From: Laburnicola sp. R22_1
Taxonomy: Eukaryota; Ascomycota; Dothideomycetes; Pleosporales; Didymosphaeriaceae
NCBI GenBank assembly: GCA_014281115.1
Contig: JACONQ010000007.1
Coordinates: 620,001-684,000, forward strand
Reading direction: 5' to 3'
Length of the DNA: 64,000 nt
Translations under genes and position numbers: made by a program
Notes under the pieces: generated by a model
What the model saw: the letters and a program-made list of their open reading frames with translations, nothing else
Database searches by the model: none
What the model was told of the DNA's origin: nothing
Shown: in pieces, positions 23,501-34,419 of the stretch
Layout of the letters: each line of letters begins with the position of its first letter
How positions within the stretch are numbered: the first letter of the stretch is position 1

Positions 23501-25526
23501 TAAACGAGTCAGACTATACACGATAGCCACCTGCCAGTTGTACACTGAATTCATCCACGGAGAAGCAATTCGATCGGTAGAGTTCAATGTTTCTGGCCAA
23601 ATGGTTGCATCAGCATCTCGGAAGTCTGTCTGTGTCTGGGATGTCGCAGACAAGAAGCTCATAGCACGGTTCACAATACCAAGGCCCAGTGTTGCAATGG
23701 TCTTTACAACCGACAACAAGTACCTGATGTTGGCATGCCACGATAATCAAATCCACACCTTCGATATCTTCGGTGCTGAAAATGGACATCGAGTGGAGCA
23801 GTGGTTCATTGACTATGATTCTGAACCAATCTATAGACCACCGGATACCGCCACCTTTTCTGTTGAGCAAAAATTGCTCGCAGTAGTTTATCGTGCAGGT
23901 CATATCCACATATGGAGCTGGGATGATGGCTACCTGGGATGCTGCAAGAAGCCTCACGCAGAATTCGAAGTCCATCCCTTCCATACAAGCTCATTATGCT
24001 TCAGTCCTGCACCAGAAACAAATTTACTCGCCGCAGCGTACGAGGGAGGAACGATACTTGTGCTTGATCCCTTGGAGGAAGACGGTATTGTCAAAGCTTC
24101 CTACATCACAGCCACCGACACGCAGGTCCTGTCTTGCTCACCCTGTGGAAGAACTCTTATAAGTGGAGACTCCGTCGGTTCAATCCGCATCTTCGACTTT
24201 GAGACGTTCCAAGACGAGAAATTAAAGCTATTGTATGTGATTCATGGGGAAGGAAATAACATTCGTAGCGTTGCGTTTTGTGCGGACAGTCTTCGTTTCA
24301 TCGATATACGGGGACAACGAACGAACATATGGGAGCCAGCGGTACTTGTTCGACGCGAGGTCAGCGAGGAGATGAGCGAGACGGCTTCACTGGAGGTTGA
24401 GGAGACTACTATACCACGGGCAAGAGAAATGGATATGATTACTGCAATGTCTCTCGAGGAACCTTCTGGGAAACACGTCTTTTGCGGAACCGAGGGCGGA
24501 TCAGTGAAAGTCTTCAGCACCTCCACGGGCAAGCTGATCCAGACGCTCTACGTACACAGTGGCGTGACTATTGCGCATATCATCTTCAACAATGGTGCGT
24601 GCATTATTGCAAGCGCCGATACCGCTAGCCGGGTACTTGTCTATCAACTCACAAGCATGCCCAACGGAATTGGCTTCGAGACTTCAGCACTACTTTTGGA
24701 CCATCGTATGCCAGAACCTATCGAAAAGCTGATATTTAGCCCAGATGTGACCCACATCCTGATAGGCACTACGACGGTCGACAGAGTGTGTTCCCTCGTT
24801 TCAAAAACTGAGGAGCCAGTGTCACTGACCTGGACAACGCGCAACAGGGGTGTTTGGATGCAGGATCCTGCATCTGCAGATGACCTTCTTCTGGTCACGG
24901 GAACTGTTCTCCGTGTTTACAGTTGGCAGAAACTCGAAACTCGAACATCACCTCATGGTATCCAACTAATGGTTGAGGAAGATGCTGCTGTACCAACTGA
25001 CTTCGAAATCCGTGCTGCGCGGGGAGTTTCCGGGAAGTACTTTGCCACGGAGTACTCAGCACTTACGGGAAGACGGCGCTCACGGATCAGAATGTTACTC
25101 TGGGAACTTGAAGATCTGCCACCAACTATCCCTGAAGAGCATGCCTCCCAAAAACCAGTCCTTCGCGACATTGGAGATGGAGTCGCACGGCTTTTGGGTA
25201 CACTTGGTTGCGTCATCTCCATCAGTGCAACTGCTATAATTTTTCTTGATGACGACGGATGGATTTGTTCTTTTGAATTATCTCTACTTGAGTGGGAGAA
25301 TGTGGAGTCAAGGGCGCGGACTTATAAGCGACATTTCTTCCTTCCGGCAGACTGGCTAAGCACAAATGACGAGTTGATAATTGCGTGTTCGGAAAAGGAT
25401 GATGTGGTTGTTGCTAGGGATGACGAGGTGGCCGTTATACGGCGAGGACTGGAGTGTGTACACGAAGTCGAATTCCCTGCAACTGCACTGAGCACGCAAT
25501 CAAGCATAGTACTAGAAGCTGCTTAG
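20539..25526 (+). CDS. NLR-like protein: alpha/beta hydrolase, NACHT, WD40-like repeats (1607 aa)
   Basis: Exons 20539-21015, 21066-21116, 21178-21637, 21691-25526 join to 4824 nt. Residues about 75-310 form a lipase-like domain of the DUF676/SesB type: VDIVFVHGLGGGSRKTW, AHSMGGLVIKK with Ser168, and FLATPHHGA. A linker (QKRRLRRFL, GSCEWLV) leads to a NACHT NTPase with P-loop GRPGTGKT (397-404) and Walker B WIMDALDE (495-502). LFLWVKLVMRELK and VHQTARTFLL motifs are typical of fungal NACHT C-flanks. From about residue 918 to the end are degenerate WD40-like repeats (ASDKRVRLY, SASRKSVCVWDV, GDSVGSIRIFDF, GTEGGSVKVFS). Such proteins act in non-self recognition and heterokaryon incompatibility; a specific role here is inference. 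The reading frame is intact. The repeats are diverged from one another, unlike the near-identical repeats of rapidly evolving HNWD genes. It stands 60 bp upstream of the transposon nest. Confidence 0.92.
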
Positions 25527-25769
25527 CTTTTGTTTGGTTTTACCTAGCGGGTACAACTCGCGCAGCTGAAAACAAGTCCATGATTAGACAGAGTTGCCAT
25601 CAATCAATCAGGATCAATTTTAAAGCTGTGATTGATTTGATTGATACTCAGAGACCTCGGAAACTAGTTTGATTGATTGAAGGTGATTTTAGAGGCGTAT
25701 TAATTAAAGATTAATTAATTAATTAACAGAAAAATCGCCTAGAGATAATATTTGTGTGCAGGGAGCTAC

Positions 25770-27592
25770 AGAGGCTTATCCCACTACGATACCTAATAGA
25801 TCTCTTATATCTCGAGCTCTGAGAGCTCTACTAGAAGCTCTCCGTCGGGCGTCTCCTAGGACAGAAAATATCCAGCTCTCAGCCAGCTCTATACGCAGGT
25901 GATTGTAGAAAGTAATTAAGGGCTTATTTTTCAACGTTTTAGCTCTATTATATTGCCAACCTTAGAGAACACTCTCTTACAGTAACAGGAGAATGCTAGG
26001 ATTAACAGAAGATTAATAGCCAACTAAAAAAGGCAGGGATATATATTGCAGAGAGATAGCCAATACCTAATAGGATCTGTATAGTATATATAATCCTTAG
26101 GAACGCTTAATTTATTGTGCCACCAACAATTAAATTTGTTAGTACTGTTAATAAAAGGAGCTGCAGTTTCAGCTCTTAGAGGCTTAATATATAACTTAAC
26201 ATAGTTATTAATATTATTAACGCGTTTTAATTGTTTACGCAGAGGAGAGTTAATAGGGCAGGCATCTTCTAATTTATACTTATTCTATAGCTCTTAGAAC
26301 TGCCTATTAGCTTTTTTAAGCTATACTTTGTACTCTCTAGTCTATAAGTTTATAAAGTAATACTTATAATATAGGTAGAGGACTATAAAGACGTAATAAA
26401 CTAGCGTCTCTTTAAGTAGCGTATAATACTTTAAGAGCTTTATATAAACTACTATTATATTAATTTTTAAGTAGTTTTTAGAAGCATTAGGCTTATTAAA
26501 ATTAATACTTATAAAGCTCTTAACAAGCTACTTAAATTAAGAGAGGAGGTACTTAAAAGTAGGATATACCTTATAAATTGCTCCAAAATAGCTAGAGTTG
26601 CCGCGGCCTTCAAGTCTCTTTATGGCCTCCTTTAAGAGCTAAAGAACCTTAATATATTAATTAATTATAGCCTAATTAGTAGCGCTAAGGCCTTTAGTAG
26701 GAGCTCTAGCGTTAGAAGGAGCCTTGCCGCACGCGCAAGCTAAGGACTTATCCCTTAACACCCTCTTCGCCCTATAATTAATAAGAGCATTAATTAGGTA
26801 GTAGAGAAGAATAGCTCTTACTATAAAATTAAGGTAGCTATTCTAGCGTGTAATAATAGGCCTTATAAGCTCTAAGAGCCGCGCAGGCTCTCCTACCTTG
26901 CGCATTAACTACTAAAAGTTATTAAAAAGGTTATGCTACTAAGGCGTTAATATTAAGTGTATAACGTCTATAAGGACTCTAATAGAGCCCTTCTCTCACC
27001 ACTTGCATAGGTATTTCTTCTCTACTTTAAACTACAATATATTATTATTAAAGGCGTCTTTGTTAGCTCTAAATATTATAGTTTGCCCTACTAAATTAAG
27101 CAAGTAAGAATAGCAGTAAAGGCGCTAGTCCCATAGAAAAAAGTTATAATAATTACCTAGCGCATTAATAGCTATATTATTATTTGTTGTATTATTACGT
27201 ATAAAGTACCTAATTAAGCTGCTATTAATTCTAAAGGCCTCTAGTGTTTTAATAATAACTTTAGCGACTCTGTTGCCTATATACGCGCTACTAAGCTAAG
27301 GGAGGGCAAGAGGCAAGTCGTAGAGCTTGCCGCAACTATTAATATAATAAGCAATAAGCCTATAAAACGCGCTCTTACTACTCTTTATAGTCTAGCTATT
27401 AAAGCTTATATAGACCTTACTAAGCACGCGAGAGAGCTTAGCTTACACCTAAGGCTAGAGATTTGCGTATAACCTTAGTAAAAAGGCAGCGACACTTATA
27501 TAGCTGCAGAAAGTAGCTAGCTTAGCCTTTAGGTTAGCAGCGCGCAGAAGCTTTTAAAAGGACGGCGTTTCTACCTTATATAGTAAGTAACG
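25770..27592 (-). pseudogene. hAT transposase remnant (C-terminal two thirds)
   Basis: On the minus strand the hAT C-terminal dimerisation region is recognisable near 25870-26000 (ERVFS, GNIIELKR, then SWLRAG). The central domain is recognisable near 27100-27245 (YFIRNNTTNNNIAI; LLNLVGQTIIFRANKDAF, with stops between). The frame is broken by many TAA/TAG. The N-terminal part is displaced to 30617-30881 and 41826-42567 by nested insertions. No functional protein is possible. Confidence 0.75.
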
Positions 27593-27678
27593 TACTTTGT
27601 ACTCGAGTCGATTATTCTATTAAGTCGATTACTTTGCTAAGACCCCACCAAAACGTACTATTAGCAATAGTACAACGC

Positions 27679-29420
27679 GATGTCTTAACTATATAATAAA
27701 CTACTAGCGTTAAAAGAAGCGCGTATATAGCTTACAATATAGGCTATTAAATAAGACGCGACACTTTCTTAGCAACGCGCTGCAGCCCTCTATAACGTCT
27801 CTTAAAGTACACTTAGCAACTAACGCGCTGGAAAGACGTTTAGACGCGACTGCGCACCTAACAAAATAAGACTTACTATAAGAGAGGAGTAGGTAATTGT
27901 GCAGCATATACTTAATCTAAACGCATAAGGATTTCTGCCCCGGCTTAATGCTATAAAAGATATGGCCGATTCTTTACTGGCTGCACGCCACTACAAGCCA
28001 GTTGGCTAGAGGTGGCCTTATGACTTTGTTAAGCGCCAGCCAAAGCTTTAAGTCAAGTTCAATCGAAAGTACGACTATAAGAGAGCTCTCTAGAAGAATT
28101 CTAAGGTAATATAAGACTAGTTCCGGCTTGTGAAGAATATAAAGGCCAAGTATAGTATCCTAAATAAGGACACCTACAATTTTAACGAGTCTAGCTTTAT
28201 AATAGACATAATATTAACTAGAGCGATAGTTACAGGCTCTAAGCGTTAAGGACGGCCAAAGCAGATGCAGCAGGGTAATAGGGAGTAGACAACAGTTATC
28301 TAAGGCATTAACGCAATAGGGTGGTAGATCCCACCCTTTATTATCTTTAGGGGTAAGAACTACCTCTTCGCCTAGTATAAGGAAAAGGATCTACCTTATA
28401 ATTAGATTATTGCAGTCTCTAAAAATGGCTAGACAATAAATAAGCTTGATCTGCAATGACTAAAGCACTTTAATAAGCATACAAAGAGGCGTACTACTAG
28501 TAGAGCACATTTACTTATTATTAATAGCTACAAAAGTCACAACTCGCTTAAATTCTAGAATTACTATAAAAAGAGTAATATTATTACTCTCTATATGCCT
28601 CTATATTTATCGCACCTCTTGCAGCCACTTAATGTGGGTTGTTTTGCGCCGTTAAAGAAGGCGTATAGGCGCTAAGCCAAGAATCTAATGCGCAACCACA
28701 TTACGCACATCACCAAAATTAAGTTCCTATCTTGCTTTATTGCTGCTTTTAAGGCTTTAATTACTAAAAGTAATATTAAAGGAGGCTTTTAAGGTGCTGG
28801 CCTAGTGCCCCACAACATCAGGAAAAATTTTGAGCGTGCGTGCGCACCTGTGGCACCTGGGCGGCTCTGCGCACGCTTGCGCACCAAAAGCGCTCCAAGC
28901 GCACCCGCGATACTACTTTTTTTTTAGCGTGCGCATGCGCAAGGTTGCGCAAGGATGCGCACCTATGCCGCCAGTGCACCTAGGGCACCTAGGGCACCTA
29001 GTGCTTATAGGGCACCTATAGCACCTAGGCTATTAAAATAATGCTGATTAATCAGCAAATAAAGCTCTTTAATTGGCTAAAATTAAAAAAGCTTAGTAAT
29101 CTACTTAGTAATCTGCTTAGTAAGCTTTTAAAAAATTAGATTTTTTAAAGTATAAAGTCCTTTACTAAATAGCAATTAGTAACTAATATAATAGTATTAA
29201 TTACTAGCGTATTATATAGAGCTTCTATCTAACCCTAAATTCTAAGTTTTGTAGGTTTAAAAATAGAAAAATATAGTTTTATAATTATTTAAAAGAATTA
29301 GATTAGACGAAAATTAGTGGCTTGGCAAAGAATACTATTTAAAAAAAGTTTAAACTTTAATAACTTTTTAACTACTTTACTTTTATTAAAACTTTTTTAA
29401 TATTTATATATTATATTATT

Positions 29421-29463
<43 letters not shown>

Positions 29464-30472
29464 TTACGTAATATATATAAAAACTAGCAAAATAAAGAGT
29501 TTCTTATTAATTACTAACTAATTACGTAATAAAAAAGGTATTTTTAAATTAAATAATTAAAGACTAGTATTTTCTTTATAAATCTATTAAAAATTAAATT
29601 TATAGCTTTACTAGTTAAAAAGTTATAAAGCTTTAAAAAAATTATTTATTTAGACTATTTGTGCACATTTGCGCAAGTCTGCGCAAGTCTGCGCATCTTT
29701 AAGCATTTTTGTGCTAACAAATTGCTTGTGCAAAAATGCGCATAAATGCGCAACTCTGCGCACGTCTGTGCACGTCTAAGCAACTTTTCTAAAAAAACTC
29801 TTTTAATATGCATATCTGCGCACCTCTGCGCACCTTTGCGCATCTTTAAGCATTTTTGTGCTAATAAATTGCTTGTGCAAAAATGCGCACAAATGCGCAA
29901 CTTTGCGCACGTCTGTGCACGTCTGAGCAGCCTTTTTAAAAAAACTTTCCTGGTGAACCCACAAGTTGTAATATCGCAGCTTAACGTCCGTCTACGTACG
30001 CCTCTACTTTGTACTATTTGCGATAGTATATAGGAGTTGCAAACTCCGCGAAATAGTATAAAACTTAGGTCGCAATTAACGCTAGTTAAGCAGAGAATTT
30101 AAAGGCATGTAGATAGTTCCCTAACTTATATAGTTAAGGCGGTGGAAAAGCTCGTTAAAGGCGCCAAGCTAATAGGGCATTCTTTAGTATTAATAACTAA
30201 ACGCAACGCCAAACTTTAAGCTACTAATAAGGCCGCCACGCAACGTAAATTGCATAAAAGAAAGCGAGTATAGCGTAAAGAAGTCCTTACAGCTAAAGAG
30301 AGCCAGCAGCTAGCCACTCTAAAGGAGTTTAGAGCGCGCAGTGATGGGCAAAAGGCAAAGAAGAGGGTGCGCGCTAATAGAGGCGAATCTACTCAATAGC
30401 GCTGTGGACGCTGCGGCAAGCCCAGGCATAATAAAATAACCTGTAGGCAGCCTATAGAAGTAGATTCTAAAT
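27679..30472 (+). pseudogene. Pogo A transposase, RIP-damaged and split by an insertion
   Basis: Pogo/Fot1 transposase blocks are visible between stops: VIVQHILNLNA, GFLPRLNAIKDMADSLLAARHY, DFVKRQPKL, and the DDE region (NAIGWWIPPFIIF-like; LQPLNVGCFAPLKKAY). After the nested element, LNVRLRTP and a Lys/Arg-rich tail end in a CCHC knuckle (CGRCGKPRHNKITC, about 30408-30450). The zinc knuckle at the C-terminus is shared with pogo B. The split is at the codons for PHN/PQV near 28815/29956. Confidence 0.85.
28816..29955. mobile_element. TGCGCA-rich non-autonomous element, copy 1 (1140 bp)
   Basis: Termini CATCAGGAAA and the complement of CACCAGGAAA; the insertion interrupts the pogo A transposase, so the pre-insertion sequence can be inferred, with a 2-bp AA duplication. 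Left third: many TGCGCA/GTGCGC motifs. Middle: AT-rich, including a (TA)n run at 29425-29457. Right 300 bp: an array of TGCGCA spaced every ~10-12 bp (29659-29935). No coding capacity. A second copy is at 42568-43666. Confidence 0.85.
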
Positions 30473-32519
30473 AGATTAGCCTATTTAGACTATTAAAAAT
30501 AGTTTGTATTAACTCTATACTATCGTGAATAGTACAGAACTTAGTGGGGTCTTAGTAAAGTAATCGACTCGATAGAATAATCGACTCGATAGAATAATCG
30601 ACTCGAGTGCAAAGTACATTAATTATTCTTAGTAAGCTAGTTAACTATAGTAAGTTAAAAACGCTGCTAATTAAAGTTTCTAAAGGTGTTAGACACCTTC
30701 TATAACATACCTATGCTACTATACTATATAAGAGCCCTAAGAGTATGCTACCCTAACTCTAGTTAAGCTAACTACTTGCCTGGGCGAAGGTGCCTATAGC
30801 CAAGTCGCCTCTGCTTAACGTAATTCTACGCCGCTATTATTAAGCTTGTTGTCTCTAGTATCTTTTTAGTGCTAGGCACCCTATATAACGTGTTCGTGTA
30901 TATAATGCGTAGATTCGCGTAATGCATAGGCAATACCAAAACGCCCTACTTTTAATACGCGATAACTCTATTAATATAGATCTAATTTAAGCGGCTATTA
31001 ATAATATTAAATTAATAGAGCCAGGCGAAACTTTCTTATACACAAAAACTGCTACTAAATATAGTGTTGTATAGTCTATATTAATCTAAAGATATTAAGA
31101 GATAACGCACCCTATATAAGTTAAGAACTCTAGCCAGCAAAAGCTTACCTTATAATAAGAGTAGAAGCTTATATAATATATTAAAAGACTTATAAAGAGA
31201 TATACACCTCCTACTAGAGAGATAATATAAAACTTTGCCTCTATAATAGCAAAAGAGCTAGTTAGGAAGAGCTAGATTACCTACTTTATTAACTAACACA
31301 GTATTTATTTTATCTTCTAATAAATAGTTAGCATAGATAGTAATTACTACAAAGCTAATTTAGTAGATAAATATTACCTCTATTTCTACCTTCTATATAG
31401 CAAGATTAATTAATATTAGATAGATTCTTATTATATCTATAATATAGATAAGAAAGGCTTCCTAATTAGTATTATTAGTAGATTAAAGAGGATATTTAGT
31501 AGATAAATATAGAAGAAGAAGAAGGTTAGAGCATTACTCTAAAATAGTAATCGCGTATAGATTACGCTCCTAGCATGTATCTGCGCTAATAGATTAGCTC
31601 TGCCACTAAGCCTTATCTATAAGACTGCTAACAAGAGCATCTAATTAAGCTAAATAGAGGATATTAAGGTAGGAAATTATAAAGTCTTTATTACCTTATT
31701 ATCCTCTAGCTAGACAAATAATAATATTAGGCTTACCTAGCTTAAATAGGTGTTTAACGTGTTTATAAACGAGCTGCAAATATAAGTAAGCTGTGAACCC
31801 TACTAACTTTCTATAACGTATTACCTATTAACTATAATAGCTTAACTAGCACTTATTTAATTGCCCTATAACGAAGCAGATATCTCCCTAGCTATCTTAG
31901 CTATTAATTAGAATTAGATCCAGAGCGTTAATTATGCTGTAGCGACGTTTAATATTCCTAAAAGCACGCTTTACAGCCAATGCGCTAGAACTACTACGCA
32001 ATATAATTATGAGCCTAAATTAAAGAAGCTTACTAAGCTAGAAGAGGAGGTTATTATTAAGCATATACTTAACCTAGATTCGTGAGGCTTTGCGCCTACT
32101 CTAGGTGCTATACAAGATATGGCAAATAAGCTACTTACTAAGCGTAGCGTAGGTTATATTAGCTAGTAGTAGTCTAGAAACTTTGTTAAGCGAATAGACA
32201 GCCTTATAACGCGATTTAATCGAGTCTATAATTAACAGCAAGCCCTCTACGAGGACCCGACAGCTATATAGGCCTAGTTTAAGCTAGTAGTATATATAAA
32301 GACCATCTACGGTATCTATAATAAGGACACCTTTAACTTTAATAAGACTAGCTTTCTAATAGGCAAGATATCCTTCTAGCTAGTTGTTATAGGCTTAGAG
32401 AGACGTGGTTAGCCAAAAGCAATCCAGCTAGACAATTGTAAGTAGGTGACAACAATCTATAGAATTAACGCTACTAGGTAGGCAATTTCGCCCTTTGTTA
32501 TCTTTGCTAGTAAGTACTA

Positions 32520-32709
32520 TGTAAGGGCGCCACTAGAACGTCCAATAGTTAATAAGGCAGAATAGGATAATATTAGGAGGTAAGTGGTAATAAGACAAAT
32601 CGCTACCCGCTCTTATCTAAAGTGAGAGGGTTTTTTATCTAAACCCCCACTAGGCCTAAAGAAGACATAAGTCCCCATTCGGCCACCTAAGCGATAAGGA
32701 GGCCTTACA
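32520..32709 (-). repeat. 3' LTR of the gypsy element
   Basis: 190 bp, TGTAAGGGCG...CCTTACA. It differs from the other LTR by roughly 15 positions, all transitions, fitting RIP rather than ordinary divergence. Confidence 0.93.
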
Positions 32710-32988
32710 GTATCCCCCTTCTAGGATTAACCCGATTCGGGTTGCCCTAGAAGATTAAAACGTGCGATATCCTATTATGTTCGCTTAAAAAATAAACAAT
32801 CGCTAGTCTTATAACTGCATGGCAATGATTGTTGTTATATTAGGCGCCATTACGCCATTAAGGTGCTCTAGGGCACCTAACTAATTCAGGAGCTGAAGGT
32901 GCCGTTAAGCGAGGCTTAGCGCAGTTGTTTTGGTTTTTGCCTCCCCTCGCACCACCCTTGCTCCTCGCGCCTTCACTAGTCAATTCAG

Positions 32989-33680
32989 TATGTACTATCC
33001 TGCTCTTGTTGTTCTAATGCGTCCTAATGTCCCTTTCTACAGCAAGATGGCCCTTAAGAAGACGCTCGCCGTACAGTGGGCAGAGTTGGCTCGTAAGTAA
33101 CCCGCTAGTGCTAATCTGTGCGTTTGTTGCGTCAAACTTATCTATGAGGGAGATCTACTCCACACATGCCACTTTCCAAATACTAAACTTGTCCTATTAA
33201 TCCAAATTAACAGTGTTTAGCTGTCTAGGTGTAGTAATTACTTAATTTGGAACGAACACTGCCTTATAGTAATATATGCCTACATTAGGCGCTATTATGC
33301 CGCTAACTAAGACAATATAGTGCCCTATTAACTTTAACGCTAAGCTTAATAGTCTTATAGCTGCTCAGGCTCTCCTTTGTGGTGGTAATTCTGATAAGAA
33401 CAAGAAACGCGTCCGCGAGGCTGCCAAGAGGCTCGTGAACCGCATTAAGTGGGTGTAGTCGTCCTTATGGCGCTTTCTGTTAACTAATCACTTCTTAGCT
33501 TGTTTAAGCCCTACGCACAGAATCTCTGTGTCCATAATAGCAGTAATGTCTGTTAATTAACCTATTGCTTTACTAAGAAGCGCGCTTATACTAATATAGA
33601 ACGCGAGACTAAGTAATATCGCTATAAGAAGGCCATCAACTGCGCAACCCACAAGAGTGGGACCCCAAAGCAAGACAAGG
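32989..33680 (+). other. GC-richer coding-like segment inside the gypsy 3' region
   Basis: Between the chromodomain and the 3' LTR lie about 1.6 kb not needed by the retroelement. On the plus strand a CT-rich leader precedes ATG 32989; MYYPALVVLMRPN... stays open to 33101 and ends at a strong donor-like GTAAGT. Further coding-like pieces follow (CGGNSDKNKKRVREAAKRLV, about 33376-33446). I cannot build a complete gene, nor recognise a family. It could be a captured host segment, an antisense ORF, or the remains of another insertion. Confidence 0.3.
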
Positions 33681-34419
33681 TCTGTAATTCTGCCTTTTGT
33701 CCCATTATGTTATATACTAACATAGTTATAGAACAAATACGGACTAACGCGTTATTAGGAGTTTCGGAGTAATAGTAAGAGTTCCACTCGCGGTCATAGT
33801 TGTGAATAGTGCCTTTTCAGCTTCTTAGTAGTGCTTTTGGCCCCTTTAGGGGCCTTAGGCCAATGTGTGTGTGTGAGGGGGACCTCTAGGACTATTATAC
33901 CTTAGTGTCCCTAAGAGTAACAGCTCCCTATAATATAAGAGTCCGTTAGGACTTAAATAGCGCCTTCTGGCGGGCGGCGACGCCCTAAAATATCTTAAAC
34001 CCAGGATCTTAGAATATTCTCTTCTTTTGGCTCTAAGTAAAGTGTAATATGCTCTTATGGTCCTTTATAGTCCTTTTTAACTAACCTCTAGAGATACCAT
34101 AATCTTTCTAAGTTTATATTGCCTTTATAACATCTTACGCTATTAAACACCTTTGTAATTACAGTAAAAAATCCTTTGTAGAGAAAAATAAGTAAAGATA
34201 GCAAGTGTACTTCCTATAGTAATTCCCTAACTATATAGTTAACCTAAGTCTAATCTCTTATCCATAAAAGAAAGGAATTAAAATTCCCTATTAAAATTTC
34301 CTAAGGAGGTTCTTTTATCTCCCTTCTGCAGTCGTTTGACTCGAACAAGAGCCTCTTTGCTAGCGTCCTAGAATATCCTTCTTTTTTTAGAATTCTTTAA
34401 TAGCGTTGGCACTTAGATT

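Larger units (their letters stand above)
27595..30614 (+). mobile_element. Pogo-type transposon A inserted in the hAT element
   Basis: Ends CTTTGTACTCGAGTCGATTA (27595) and its diverged complement (to 30614) are flanked by TA at 27593-27594 and 30615-30616. The termini contain repeated TCGACTCGATAGAATAA motifs, two copies plus a partial one at the right end. Length is 3020 bp, of which 1140 bp is a nested non-autonomous element. Confidence 0.88.

Noticed and set aside
29655..30033. ORFs rich in Cys-Ala-His repeats across the TGCGCA array
   Set aside because: Translation of a repeated non-coding motif; both strands give similar ORFs because the motif is palindromic.
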